Numbered from the stretch's first letter, positions 28,986 through 38,563 are shown. The stretch is DNA of 64,000 nucleotides from Duganella sp. OV510 (GCF_900100205.1 NZ_FNEQ01000007.1:310001-374000); one strand, 5' to 3'. Program-made: numbers and translations. Notes: generated by a model not told the origin, from the letters alone.

Positions 28986-31280
28986 TTAGCTATTTTGCGA
29001 CGCCGGTGCTAACTTTAACAGCAAAATCAACACTGACGCGCCACTTCTATCGACATGGTTCTGAATATCAATCCGTCCACCATGTTCTTCGATAATTTTT
29101 TTCACCATCGCGAGGCCGAGACCGGTGCCGCGCGCCTTCGATGTCACGTAAGGTTCAAACGCGCGCGCCAGGATTTTCGGCGCGAAGCCAGGACCATTAT
29201 CGCTAATCGCCAGCCGCACGGCTGTGCGCGAACTACCATCCGCGCCCTGATAATGAATGGCTTCGGTGATCACGTCAATGCGCGCCTGCGGTGCGCCGTC
29301 CGGCAGCTCGGCCATCGCGTCCTGGGCGTTCTGCAGCAGGTTATGGATCACCTGGCGCAGCTGGGTCGGATCGCCCATCACCAGCGGCAGGCCGGGCGCC
29401 AGCTGCGGGTGGATGATGTCGTTGCCCTCGCCGCTGATGTACAAATGCAGGATCTCGTCGACCAGCGCGTTCAGGTCCAGCGATTCCAGCACCGCCGGCG
29501 GCGTCTTGGCGTAGTCGCGGAAGTCGTCGACCATGCGCTTCATCGCCGCCACCTGGTTGACGATGGTGGCCGTGCCCTTGTTCAGCAGCTCGACGTCGGC
29601 CGGCATCAGCTTGTCTTCCAGCTTCATCTGCATGCGTTCGGCCGACAGCTGGATCGGCGTCAGCGGGTTCTTGATCTCGTGCGCCAGGCGGCGCGCCACC
29701 TCGCCCCAGGCGATCGAGCGCTGGGCGGAAATCACGTCGGAGATATCGTCGAACACCACCAGATAGCCGCTGCCGCCCTCGACCGGCAGGCGCGAGCCGC
29801 GCGTCAGCAGGGTCAAATCGTTGTCCTCGACACTGGAGGCATTGCGTCGCGGCACTTCGATCTGGCGCTGCCAGTGCAGCCGCGCGAGGTTGCGGCCGGC
29901 CGCCGATTGCGCGTTCTGCGCGGCAAACGCGGCCACGATGGCGGCGCCAAATTCCTGCAAGCCTTCGATTTCGTCCAGCTTCTGGCCGATCATGGTGACA
30001 CCGGCCTGCTGCAGGATGCGCTCGACCGAGTCGTTGCAGCTGATCAGATGGAATTCATGGTCCAGCACCATCACGCCGGCCGACATATTCGCCAGCACCG
30101 ATTCCAGGTGGGCCTTGGCGTTTTGCAGCGCTGAGCGGTTGCGTTCGACCGCACTGCGGGCGTCCGACAGCTGGCGCGTCATGGTGTTGAACGACTGCGT
30201 CAGCGTGCCCAGCTCGTCCGAGGTGGCGACGATCGGCCGTGGCGACAAGTCGCCCTCGGCCACCGCGCGGGTGCCCTCGGCCAGCAGCAACAGCGGCTGC
30301 GCCAGGTCGCTGGCGATCAGGAAGGCGGCGGCAATGGCGCCGAACACCGCCAGCAGCAAGGTCAGCGTCAGTGTCACCACATACATCTTGCGCAGGCCGC
30401 CACGGGCGTCGAAGCGTTCCTTGTAGTCAGCGTAGGCGCGGCGGATGGTTTCGCCGTCGGCCGCCAGCTGCGACGGCGCCAACTGGATCAGTTGCAGATA
30501 GCGCGGCGCCAGGTGGGTGCCATTCGGCTGCACATGGTCGGGAACCGGTATCACCACCCGCAGGCGCAGCTGGTTGACCGGCTCCGGCGTCACCGGCGCG
30601 CTGACCAGGTCGCTGTGCAGCTCGTTGCCGCCTTCCGGCGCGCCGTACAGCGCGTCTTTCTTGACCTTGGCCATCATGTCGCGGGTCGGCAGGTCGGCGC
30701 TGAGGTTGCCGCTGCGGCTGGCGCGTGCACTGACCACCAGGCCGCCCTCGGCGTCAATAATGATGGCGTTCTGCATGCCGGCCTCGTTCTTGACCAGCGT
30801 GGCCAGGATGGCGCGCTCGCTGCCGAACGGCTGGTCGGCCAGTTCCTGCGCGGTGCGGCCGGCGGTGACGCTCAGCTCGCTGACAGCGCGGTCCAGGCCG
30901 GCGCGGCTGAGGTTGATGCCGGATTCCAGTGCCTCTTCCACAGGCACGTTGAACCAGGATTCGATCGAATGGGAAACAAACTGCACCGAGACCAGGAAGA
31001 TCACCAGGCCCGGCAGCACGCCGATGGCGGCAAACAGCAGCACCAGCCGGGTCATCAGCTTGGAGCCGAACTTGCCGGCCTTGTAGCGGGAATACAGGCG
31101 GAACAGCGATACCACCACCAGCAGCAGCAGTGCGGCAGCCACCGCCGCGTTCAGGCCCAGCAGCCAGCCATAGTAGCGGTCGAAGAAGCCGGAATTGTCG
31201 GAGGCCGATGCCAGCAGGAACAACAGGATGCTGACGATGGCGCCGCCAACCACGGCAAAGTACCGCAAGGCCGTCTTCAC
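28986..31280 (-). CDS. NtrY-like sensor histidine kinase
   Basis: 764 aa membrane kinase. Three or so N-terminal membrane segments (about 8-105) are followed by a periplasmic region (110-290), another membrane segment (about 300-325), HAMP, a PAS domain (about 390-490), HisKA with phospho-His in RRLAHEIKNPLTP, and HATPase_c (IHNLLQNAQDA, NGPGF, GTGLGLAMVK). This order matches NtrY. The start is GTG at 31280, immediately after the stop of the DUF4390 gene, so translation is coupled. It probably signals to the AAA-less regulator downstream; the stimulus is unknown, with nitrogen or redox status being guesses from the family. Confidence 0.92.
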   Translation of the reverse strand: MKTALRYFAVVGGAIVSILLFLLASASDNSGFFDRYYGWLLGLNAAVAAALLLLVVVSLFRLYSRYKAGKFGSKLMTRLVLLFAAIGVLPGLVIFLVSVQFVSHSIESWFNVPVEEALESGINLSRAGLDRAVSELSVTAGRTAQELADQPFGSERAILATLVKNEAGMQNAIIIDAEGGLVVSARASRSGNLSADLPTRDMMAKVKKDALYGAPEGGNELHSDLVSAPVTPEPVNQLRLRVVIPVPDHVQPNGTHLAPRYLQLIQLAPSQLAADGETIRRAYADYKERFDARGGLRKMYVVTLTLTLLLAVFGAIAAAFLIASDLAQPLLLLAEGTRAVAEGDLSPRPIVATSDELGTLTQSFNTMTRQLSDARSAVERNRSALQNAKAHLESVLANMSAGVMVLDHEFHLISCNDSVERILQQAGVTMIGQKLDEIEGLQEFGAAIVAAFAAQNAQSAAGRNLARLHWQRQIEVPRRNASSVEDNDLTLLTRGSRLPVEGGSGYLVVFDDISDVISAQRSIAWGEVARRLAHEIKNPLTPIQLSAERMQMKLEDKLMPADVELLNKGTATIVNQVAAMKRMVDDFRDYAKTPPAVLESLDLNALVDEILHLYISGEGNDIIHPQLAPGLPLVMGDPTQLRQVIHNLLQNAQDAMAELPDGAPQARIDVITEAIHYQGADGSSRTAVRLAISDNGPGFAPKILARAFEPYVTSKARGTGLGLAMVKKIIEEHGGRIDIQNHVDRSGASVLILLLKLAPASQNS

Positions 31281-31880
31281 TTACTCAGCCCTGTACTGGA
31301 AGGTTTTCTTGTCCGACGCCAGGCGCCATTCACTGTTATTCAGGGCGTTGACCTTGAGCGGCTTGGGCACATAGTTCGGGTCCAGGCCCATGCTCAGCTT
31401 GACGGTATAGACTTCGCCGACCTTGAGCGCGCCGCGCGCAGCCACCGCCCAGCGGTTCGGCCGGCGTATCAGGAACAGCGCGTCTTCCAGCGACGAGAAA
31501 CTCTGGTGCACGCTGCCGCTGACCGCCACATTGTATTGCCGGGTCAGCACGTTATACGACAGGCTGATGGTCTGGCGCTTGGTGATGGCCTTTTCGTCAA
31601 ACCAGTACCAGCGCGGGCGGGTGAATTCTATTTCGGTATAGAAATACAGGGTACGGCCATACTGCAACGCCTCTTCCATCTCGGAACTCAGCTCGAAGCC
31701 GTAGGTGGCCGACAGGCGGTAGCCGTCTTCGGTGGCTTCGACCAGCGCGCGGCGGATTTCCACGCCTTCGGCCGCGTGCGAGGGCTGCGGCAGCAGCGCC
31801 AGCATCAGCAGTAGCGGAGCGATCAGAAGTCGAAAAAATCGTAGCGTCACGGGTGGGCAAGTACTCAAGAGGTTACGCAT
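31281..31880 (-). CDS. DUF4390 membrane-anchored protein
   Basis: 199 aa. Signal sequence or anchor RFFRLLIAPLLLMLALLPQP, then a beta-rich extracytoplasmic domain with LSATYGFELSSEMEEALQ, FTRPRWYWFDEK and YNVLTRQYNVAVSGS, typical of DUF4390. Always found between rsmB and the NtrY-like kinase in betaproteobacteria, so it may belong to the sensing of that kinase. The ATG at 31880 overlaps the rsmB stop (8 nt); a longer in-frame version to 31988 lies wholly inside rsmB and is rejected. Confidence 0.88.
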   Translation of the reverse strand: MRNLLSTCPPVTLRFFRLLIAPLLLMLALLPQPSHAAEGVEIRRALVEATEDGYRLSATYGFELSSEMEEALQYGRTLYFYTEIEFTRPRWYWFDEKAITKRQTISLSYNVLTRQYNVAVSGSVHQSFSSLEDALFLIRRPNRWAVAARGALKVGEVYTVKLSMGLDPNYVPKPLKVNALNNSEWRLASDKKTFQYRAE

Positions 31881-33279
31881 TTTTCTGGAACAGCGCGTAA
31901 AACAAACCATCGTGATCCTGCCCGGAGCCGCCGGCGGGGAGCAATTGACCGGGCGCATCCAGTCGGACAGCCTGATGTCGTACAGCAAAAGCGGCCGCCT
32001 GCGCCTCGGATTCCTGCGGCCACAAGGAACATGTCACGAATAGCAATTTACCACCCGGTGCCAGCATCTGCCAAAGGTTGTCGAGGATTTTGCCGGAAAG
32101 TGTTGCAAGTTGGAGCGCGTCGCCCTTGCGGCGCAACCAGCGGATGTCGGGATGGCGGCGCACGATGCCGGAGGCGGTACACGGCACGTCGGCCAGGATG
32201 CGGTCGAACTGCTGGCCGTCCCACCAGTCCCTGTTTTGCGCATCGGCCGCCTTCAGCGTGGCTTTCAGTTGCAGACGGTCAAGATTTTCGCCGACGCGCG
32301 CCAGGCGCTTGGGATCAGCGTCCAGCGCGGTGACCTGGGCATCGGCCAGTTCTAGAATGTGGCAGGTCTTGCCGCCCGGCGCGGCGCAGGCGTCCAGCAC
32401 GCGCATGCCGGGCTGCACGTCCAGCAGCGGCGCGGCCAGCTGGGCGCCGGCGTCCTGCACCGAGACTTCGCCTTCGGCAAAACCAGGAATCAGCTGGACA
32501 CCGACCGGCTTTTCCAGGCGCACGGCGTACGGGCCGATCTGGCTGGCGGCCATGCCGGCGTCGGCCAGCTTGTCCAGGTACTCAGCCACCGTGGTCTTGC
32601 TGCGGTTGACGCGCAAGGTCAGCGGCGGCGGCGCATTGCCCGTGGCAAGAATTTCCTGCCATTGTTGCGGCCAGGCCGTTTTAACGGCATCGATCCACCA
32701 TTGCGGGTAGTTCCATTTTGCTACCGGTTGCAGCAGCGCGGTGTCCAGCAAAGCCTTGCGTTCCCGCAGGAAGCGGCGCAGCACGGCGTTGACCATGCCT
32801 TTGGCGCGGGCGGTGTCCGGGTGGGCATCGGCGGCGGTGACCGTCTGGTCGACCACGGTGAATTCTTCGTAGGGCGGCGTCTCGTCCGGCGCGGTCATCA
32901 GCGCCAGCGCGCACGACAGCAGCGCCGCCACCAGCGGCTCCGGTGCCTTGGGCGCCATCAGGCCGATCAGCGCCTCGCTCTGGCCCAGCTGGCGCATGGC
33001 GCGGTAGGCGATGTCCTGCATCGCACCGCGCGCCTGCGGCGTGGTGTCCGGCTGTTTGGCCCACACCTGGGCCAGCGCCTGCGGCAGGTTGGTGCCGGTC
33101 TTGACCTGGGCGATGGCGCTGGCGGCGCCGATCAGGCTGTAGGCCAGCGAATCGGGCTTGAGTTTGGTCTGGAAATGGGTCTGCAACGCCGGTTTCAGCT
33201 CCCGCGCGTGACTGGCGCGCAACTTCGGCGCGGCCGGCTTGGCAGGGGACTTCAAGGAGAGCGTTGGACGCTTGTTCAT
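31873..33279 (-). CDS. rsmB: 16S rRNA (cytosine-967-C5)-methyltransferase
   Basis: 468 aa. NusB-like RNA-binding N-terminal domain (about 45-175), then a Rossmann methyltransferase domain with AdoMet motif DACAAPGGKT and the two catalytic-region cysteines in ADVPCTASGIVRRHPD and VTCSLWPQES. Methylates C967 of 16S rRNA. First gene of the run rsmB-DUF4390-kinase-regulator-CobW-like. N-terminus carries a basic Pro/Ala tail of about 30 residues before the NusB domain. Confidence 0.94.
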   Translation of the reverse strand: MNKRPTLSLKSPAKPAAPKLRASHARELKPALQTHFQTKLKPDSLAYSLIGAASAIAQVKTGTNLPQALAQVWAKQPDTTPQARGAMQDIAYRAMRQLGQSEALIGLMAPKAPEPLVAALLSCALALMTAPDETPPYEEFTVVDQTVTAADAHPDTARAKGMVNAVLRRFLRERKALLDTALLQPVAKWNYPQWWIDAVKTAWPQQWQEILATGNAPPPLTLRVNRSKTTVAEYLDKLADAGMAASQIGPYAVRLEKPVGVQLIPGFAEGEVSVQDAGAQLAAPLLDVQPGMRVLDACAAPGGKTCHILELADAQVTALDADPKRLARVGENLDRLQLKATLKAADAQNRDWWDGQQFDRILADVPCTASGIVRRHPDIRWLRRKGDALQLATLSGKILDNLWQMLAPGGKLLFVTCSLWPQESEAQAAAFAVRHQAVRLDAPGQLLPAGGSGQDHDGLFYALFQKNA

Positions 33280-33406
33280 ATGCTAATTCCAGAGGTGGGT
33301 GACGGCCGTGATCGCGCAGTATACATTAGGGCCTGACGCAAGGCGACAGCGGTGTCGGCTTAATTTAGATCAATCGTGCCGCCGCTGGCGGGCGTAAGAT
33401 CGGCGT

Positions 33407-33724
33407 ATGGCTACGCAAGCAAAACCCGAGCAAACCACTGACGAGCAGGTCGTAACAAGACTGGGCGGCCTGGAAACACGACTGGGCGGCCTGGAAACGC
33501 GACTGACGATAGTCGAAATTGATCTGGCGGTCGTCAAATCAAACTATGCGACCAAGGAAGACATAGCCCGGCTGGAGCAAGCGATCGCGGCTGTCGACAG
33601 CAAGCTGGAGGTCAACATGGCGCAACTGGAGGCCCGCCTGATCAAATGGTTCGTCGGCACCGCAGTCACCTTGTCGGCGGCGGTGGGAGCGATCGCGTTC
33701 AGCATTGCAAGGTTTCTTCATTAA
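33407..33724 (+). CDS. Small coiled-coil protein with C-terminal membrane helix
   Basis: 105 aa, not recognised by name. Residues about 15-75 form heptad-like coiled coil; RLGGLET is repeated twice (18-31), encoded by a 21-bp direct duplication at 33459-33500. One membrane segment ends the protein (about 80-102, WFVGTAVTLSAAVGAIAF). This is the layout of DUF1640-like tail-anchored coiled-coil proteins. Stands alone between rsmB (divergent) and argS (same direction, 100 nt later). Confidence 0.65.
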   Translation: MATQAKPEQTTDEQVVTRLGGLETRLGGLETRLTIVEIDLAVVKSNYATKEDIARLEQAIAAVDSKLEVNMAQLEARLIKWFVGTAVTLSAAVGAIAFSIARFLH

Positions 33725-33824
33725 CAACACCCTCCTGTCTCACAGTCCGCCCCTCCGCCCGGTCAACACAGTATAATTACCGCTGTTTGGCCGGCGCCCA
33801 TGCGCCCGCCGTTTCCACTATCTG

Positions 33825-35549
33825 ATGACCTTTAAGCGCATGCTAGCCCAACAAAAACAAGATATCACGGCCCTGTTCCAGGCCGCCCTCGCCCCGATCC
33901 TGGCCGGTACTGAAGTCGCCGCCAACGTCGTGCTCGAGCGCCCGCGCGATCCTTCGCATGGCGACGTCGCCTGCAACATCGCCATGCAACTGGCCAAGCA
34001 ACTGAAAATGAACCCGCGCGAGCTGGCCACCAGGCTGGTCGACGCCCTGCTGGAAGATCCCGCCCGCAACGGCCTGATCGACAGCGCCGACATCGCTGGC
34101 CCTGGCTTCATCAATCTGCGCGTCAGCGCCGCCGCCAAGCAGGCCGTGGTCAAGAGCGTGCTGGCACAGGGCGACAAGTTCGGCGCCGCCGATAGCGGCG
34201 CCGGCAAGAAAGTCATCATCGAATTCGTCTCCGCCAACCCGACCGGCCCGCTGCACGTGGGCCACGGCCGCCAGGCGGCGCTGGGCGATGCGCTGTCGTC
34301 GCTGTTCACCTCGCAAGGCTACGACGTCACCCGCGAGTTCTATTACAACGACGCCGGCGTGCAGATCCAGACGCTGGCCAACTCGGTGCAGGCGCGCCTG
34401 CGCGGCTACAAGCCGGGCGACGCCGAATGGCCTGAGTCGGCCTACAACGGCGACTACATCGCCGACATCGCCGAAGATTTCAAACAGAAGAAAACCGTAT
34501 CGGCCTCCGACGGTTCGCCCGCCACCGCGTCCGGCGATATCGAAGACATCGAATCGATCCGCGCCTTCGCCGTGACTTATCTGCGCAACGAGCAGGACAT
34601 CGACCTGCAAGCCTTCGGCGTCAAGTTCGACAACTACTATCTCGAATCGTCGCTGTACTCGGACGGCAAGGTGGACGCCGCCGTCGAGATGCTGAACAAC
34701 TCCGGCAAGACCTACGAAGAAGAAGGCGCGCTGTGGCTGCGCACCGAAGACTACGGCGACGACAAGAACCGGGTGATGCGCAAGAAGGACGGCACCTACA
34801 CCTACTTCGTGCCGGACGTCGCCTACCACATCGTCAAGTTCCAGCGCGGCTACAATCAGGCGATCAACATCCAGGGCTCCGACCACCACGGCACCATCGC
34901 CCGTGTGCGCGCCGGCCTGCAAGCGGTCAACCTGGGTATCCCGCAAGGCTTCCCGGACTACGTGCTGCACAAGATGGTCACCGTGATGAAGGGCGGCGAA
35001 GAGGTCAAGATCTCCAAGCGCGCCGGCTCCTACGTCACCGTGCGCGACCTGATCGAATGGTCGGGCGGCGGCGACATCACCAAGGGCCGCGACGCCGTGC
35101 GCTTCTTCCTGATCTCGCGCAAAGCCGACACCGAATTCGTGTTCGACGTCGACGTCGCGCTGAAAACCTCGGACGAGAATCCGGTCTACTACGTGCAGTA
35201 CGCCCACGCGCGCATCTGCCGCATGCTGGAACAATGGACCGGCGACGAAGCTTCGCTGGCCAATGTCGACCTGTCGCCGCTGACCGCGCCAACCGAAGCG
35301 ACGCTGCTGGCGACGCTGGCCGCCTATCCGGAAGCGCTGGCGCGCGCCCAGGCGGAACTGGGTCCGCACCAGATCGCGTTCTACCTGCGCGACCTGGCCG
35401 CCAACCTGCACAGCTTCTACTTTGCCGAGCGCGTGCTGGTCGACGACGAAGCACTGAAGGCCGCGCGTATCGCCCTGATGGTCGCCACCCGCCAGGTGCT
35501 GCGCAACGGCCTGGCGCTGATCGGCGTTTCGGCTCCCAACAAAATGTAA
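33825..35549 (+). CDS. argS: Arginyl-tRNA synthetase
   Basis: 574 aa class I synthetase. N-terminal Add-1 domain (1-105), HIGH-type motif NPTGPLHVGHGR near 140-151, KMSKS-type KISKRAGS, and C-terminal DALR anticodon-binding domain (YVQYAHARICRML onward). Two starts are possible: ATG at 33825 (MTFKRMLAQQ) or at 33840 (MLAQQKQDITALF), the latter closer to the usual family beginning. A TATAAT lies at 33772-33777 but without a good -35. Confidence 0.96.
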   Translation: MTFKRMLAQQKQDITALFQAALAPILAGTEVAANVVLERPRDPSHGDVACNIAMQLAKQLKMNPRELATRLVDALLEDPARNGLIDSADIAGPGFINLRVSAAAKQAVVKSVLAQGDKFGAADSGAGKKVIIEFVSANPTGPLHVGHGRQAALGDALSSLFTSQGYDVTREFYYNDAGVQIQTLANSVQARLRGYKPGDAEWPESAYNGDYIADIAEDFKQKKTVSASDGSPATASGDIEDIESIRAFAVTYLRNEQDIDLQAFGVKFDNYYLESSLYSDGKVDAAVEMLNNSGKTYEEEGALWLRTEDYGDDKNRVMRKKDGTYTYFVPDVAYHIVKFQRGYNQAINIQGSDHHGTIARVRAGLQAVNLGIPQGFPDYVLHKMVTVMKGGEEVKISKRAGSYVTVRDLIEWSGGGDITKGRDAVRFFLISRKADTEFVFDVDVALKTSDENPVYYVQYAHARICRMLEQWTGDEASLANVDLSPLTAPTEATLLATLAAYPEALARAQAELGPHQIAFYLRDLAANLHSFYFAERVLVDDEALKAARIALMVATRQVLRNGLALIGVSAPNKM

Positions 35550-35570
35550 TTGCGAAGGACATCCCGCACA

Positions 35571-36272
35571 ATGAATTTCCGTTCCAGCCGCTCCAGTTCC
35601 CATCGCCCTCGTACGAAACAGCAGGGCAACACCTTCGTCGGCATCATCATTGGCCTGGTCATCGGCCTGAGTATCGCTGTCGTCGTAGCGCTGATGATTA
35701 CCAAGGGCGCGACGCCGTTCACGGACAAGGGCCATCCGGGCAAAACCACGGAACCGACTGCGGGACAAATCGCCGATCCAAACAAGCCGATGTACGGCAA
35801 CAAGGACGCGGCGCGCGAAGCGGCCAAGGACCTGTCGCGCGAGCAGCCAGCACCTGCGCCGGCCACGCCTGCGCCACCGGCTCCGGCAGCGGCCGACCAG
35901 TTGCAGGCCATGGTCGACAAGATCCAGAACACGCCGGCAGCGCCAGCCAAGCCGGCGCCGGCAACGCCTAACGCCGCCAACGTCACGCCGCAGCCGGCGG
36001 CCAAGCCTGCCACCGACGCAGCGGGCGCGGACGAGAAATACATCTACTACCTGCAAGCCGGCGCCTTCCGCGAAACGGCCGATGCTGAAAGCGCGCGCGC
36101 CAAGCTGGCCCTGCTGGGCTTTGAAGCCAACCTCTCGGACCGCTCGACCGACACCGGCGTGCTGCACCGCGTGCGCCTCGGCCCTTATCATCAGGTTGAA
36201 GCGATGAACAAGGTGCGTAGCAAACTGTCCGAAAACGGCATTGACGTTGCCGTTGTGCGTAACCAGAAATAA
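35571..36272 (+). CDS. SPOR domain protein, FtsN-like
   Basis: 233 aa bitopic membrane protein. A short basic cytoplasmic tail (RSSRSSSHRPRTK), one membrane helix (about 22-44, FVGIIIGLVIGLSIAVVVAL), a Pro/Ala-rich periplasmic linker (about 95-150), and a C-terminal SPOR domain (about 157-230; YYLQAGAFRETADAESARAK). SPOR domains bind denuded septal peptidoglycan. Position right after argS is the usual site of the ftsN-like gene in betaproteobacteria. GAAGGA upstream supports the ATG at 35571. Confidence 0.88.
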   Translation: MNFRSSRSSSHRPRTKQQGNTFVGIIIGLVIGLSIAVVVALMITKGATPFTDKGHPGKTTEPTAGQIADPNKPMYGNKDAAREAAKDLSREQPAPAPATPAPPAPAAADQLQAMVDKIQNTPAAPAKPAPATPNAANVTPQPAAKPATDAAGADEKYIYYLQAGAFRETADAESARAKLALLGFEANLSDRSTDTGVLHRVRLGPYHQVEAMNKVRSKLSENGIDVAVVRNQK

Positions 36273-36283
36273 GAGGAGTAATA

Positions 36284-36949
36284 ATGCGATTCCTGAAATT
36301 CATCCTGACCGCCATCACCCTGAGCGCCGTGGCGTTCACCGCTTCCGCTTCGCCAACCGATCCGAAAGAAGGCACCGAGTTCAAGACGCTGGCCAAGCCG
36401 CAGCCGGTGGACACCGGCAAGAAAGTCGAGATCATCGAATTCTTCGACTACGCCTGCCCGCACTGTGCCGCCTTCGACGCCACGCTCAACGCCTGGGTGA
36501 AGAAACAGGGCGACAACATCGTCTTCAAGCGCGTGCACATCGGCCGCCAAGGCACCGAACTGCCGCAGGCGCGCATGTTCTACACGCTGCAATCCATGGG
36601 CGCGCTGACGCCTGAGCTGCACACCAAAGCCTTCAATGAAATCCACGTCAACCACAATCGCCTGAACCGCGATGAGCAGGTGTTCGACTTCGTCGCCAAA
36701 CAAGGCGTCGACAAGCAGAAATTCACCGACACCTATCGCGGCTTCGGCGTTGCCGCCCAGGTGCGTAAATCGCTGTCCATGATGGATGCTTACAACGTCG
36801 AATTCTGGCCGCTGCTGATCGTCGACGGCAAATACCAGACCGCGCCATCGATGGCCAACGCCAATGCCACCAGCGAAGCGCAGCTGAACGAAAGCGTCAC
36901 CCAGGTGCTGGACGCACTGGTGGTCAAAGCCAAGGCAGAGAAGAAATAA
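36284..36949 (+). CDS. dsbA: Thiol:disulfide interchange protein DsbA
   Basis: 221 aa periplasmic oxidase that forms disulfides in secreted proteins. Signal peptide (1-22), thioredoxin fold with CPHC at 58-61 (FFDYACPHCAAF), helical insertion, and return to the fold. The residue before the cis-proline is Trp175 (FWP), where DsbA proteins normally have a small residue such as Val or Thr. GAGGAG directly upstream. Sits 11 nt after the SPOR gene. Confidence 0.92.
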   Translation: MRFLKFILTAITLSAVAFTASASPTDPKEGTEFKTLAKPQPVDTGKKVEIIEFFDYACPHCAAFDATLNAWVKKQGDNIVFKRVHIGRQGTELPQARMFYTLQSMGALTPELHTKAFNEIHVNHNRLNRDEQVFDFVAKQGVDKQKFTDTYRGFGVAAQVRKSLSMMDAYNVEFWPLLIVDGKYQTAPSMANANATSEAQLNESVTQVLDALVVKAKAEKK

Positions 36950-36951
36950 GC

Positions 36952-37746
36952 ATGACGCCTTTGCGCGTCTTTATCACCGGCGCCTCCAGCGGCCTGGGCG
37001 CCGCGCTGGCCCGCCAGTACGCCGCACAAGGCGCCACCCTCGGCCTGCTGGCCCGCCGTGGCGATTCGCTGGCCGCCCTGATCGCCACCCTCCCCAATCC
37101 GCAGCAGCACCGCGCCTACGCGGTTGATGTGCGCGACCACGCCGCCATCAACACTGCAGCGCAAGCCTTCCTCGCGCACGCCGGCGGCGTTGACGTAGTG
37201 ATCGCCAACGCCGGCATCTCGGTCGGCACGCTGACCGAATACGCGGAAGATATCGCGGTCTTCGCCGACATCATCGCCACCAACGTCACCGCCACCGCCG
37301 CCACCTTCTCGCCGTTTATCGCCGCCATGCGCAGCCAGCGCACGCCGGGCCGGCTGGTGGGCATCGGCAGCGTGGCGGGCATCCGCGGTCTGCCGGGCGC
37401 CGAAGCCTACAGCGCCTCCAAGGCTGCCGTCATCAGCTACTGCGAATCGCTGCGGCTGGAGATGAAACCCTATGGCATCCGCGTGGTCACCATCTGCCCC
37501 GGCTACATTGATACGCCAATGACACAAGTGAATCCGTATCCGATGCCATTCCTGATGGCGCCTGAAAAATTTGCCGCGCGCGCGGCGCAGGTGATCGCCG
37601 CCGGCGATAGCTACGCCGTCATTCCATGGCAAATGGGCGTGGTCGCCAAGGTGCTGCGCCTGCTGCCGAACACTGTTTACGACTGGGCCTTCAGCAAGGC
37701 GCCGCACAAACCCCGCAAGTCCGCCGGCCCCGCCGCGCCGCATTGA
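36952..37746 (+). CDS. SDR family oxidoreductase
   Basis: 264 aa classical short-chain dehydrogenase. NAD(P) motif TGASSGLG near the N-terminus, ANAG around 84, catalytic Ser in GIGSVAGIRG, Tyr and Lys in YSASKAA. The basic residue after the second strand (ARRGD) suggests NADP preference. Substrate unknown. Begins 2 nt after dsbA's stop and ends 1 nt before birA. Confidence 0.9.
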   Translation: MTPLRVFITGASSGLGAALARQYAAQGATLGLLARRGDSLAALIATLPNPQQHRAYAVDVRDHAAINTAAQAFLAHAGGVDVVIANAGISVGTLTEYAEDIAVFADIIATNVTATAATFSPFIAAMRSQRTPGRLVGIGSVAGIRGLPGAEAYSASKAAVISYCESLRLEMKPYGIRVVTICPGYIDTPMTQVNPYPMPFLMAPEKFAARAAQVIAAGDSYAVIPWQMGVVAKVLRLLPNTVYDWAFSKAPHKPRKSAGPAAPH

Positions 37747-37747
37747 T

Positions 37748-38563
37748 ATGAACATCGCCATGACCCAAGCCGCAGCGTCGCAGCTGTCCGCGTCCGCCAT
37801 CAACGCGCATTGCGCGACATCGGCCACGCACATCGCCATTGAAGTCGTCAGCGAAACCGGCTCCACCAATGCCGACCTGCTGGCGCGCATCGGCAGCCTG
37901 TCAGGCCCGCTGCTGCGCATCGCCGAAAATCAGACTGCTGGTCGTGGCCGCGCCGGCCGTTCCTGGCTGTCCAAACCGGGCGCCGCGCTGATGTTTTCGC
38001 TGGCCTGGCCGTTCAAGGGACCGCTGCACAAGATGTCCGGCCTGCCGATGGCGGTGGGCGTGGCACTGGCCGAAACCATCGGCGCGCTGGGTGTGCCGGT
38101 GCAGATCAAGTGGCCGAACGACCTGCTGCGCGACGGCGCCAAACTGGCTGGCATCCTGGTCGAGACGCAGAAGGCTGGCGACGCCATCTGGGCTGTCATC
38201 GGCTGCGGCATCAACCTGGTCATGCCGGACGAACTGGAAGCGCAGATCGGCCGCGAAGTGGCCAGCGCACCATGGCTGGCGCAGATGGACCGCAACCAGC
38301 TGATGGCCGCCCTGCTCAGCCGCCTGGCCGCCGTGCTGGCGGAATTCGATGACACCGGTTTCGCCCCGTTCACCGAGCGCTGGAATGCGCTGCACGCGTG
38401 GCAAGGCAAGGAAGTGATGCTGCTTGATGACGGCGCGGTGATACAGCAAGGCCGAGCCGCCGGCGTTGACGCCATCGGGCGCCTGTTGCTCGACACCGAT
38501 GCCGGGCGCGTGGAAATCCTGTCCGGCGATGTATCGCTGCGATTAACCGGAGCACAAGCATGA
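37748..38563 (+). CDS. birA: Biotin-[acetyl-CoA-carboxylase] ligase
   Basis: 271 aa. Attaches biotin to the carrier subunit of acetyl-CoA carboxylase. The catalytic domain is complete: SETGSTNADLL, the biotinyl-AMP loop GRGRAGRSW, KWPNDLLRDGAKLAGIL, and a C-terminal SH3-like domain (about 220-270). The N-terminal winged helix of bifunctional BirA repressors is missing, so it is an enzyme only. The start is ATG at 37748, with a second ATG four codons downstream. Overlaps coaX by 4 nt. Confidence 0.93.
   Translation: MNIAMTQAAASQLSASAINAHCATSATHIAIEVVSETGSTNADLLARIGSLSGPLLRIAENQTAGRGRAGRSWLSKPGAALMFSLAWPFKGPLHKMSGLPMAVGVALAETIGALGVPVQIKWPNDLLRDGAKLAGILVETQKAGDAIWAVIGCGINLVMPDELEAQIGREVASAPWLAQMDRNQLMAALLSRLAAVLAEFDDTGFAPFTERWNALHAWQGKEVMLLDDGAVIQQGRAAGVDAIGRLLLDTDAGRVEILSGDVSLRLTGAQA

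Noticed and set aside
31881..31988. An extended DUF4390 protein start
   Set aside because: The extension lies wholly inside rsmB and precedes a good signal sequence; the overlapping ATG at 31880 is preferred.
33843..36191. A 782-codon open frame opposite argS and the SPOR gene
   Set aside because: Composition is Arg/Gly/Val-biased with no recognisable domain; both sense genes are certain.
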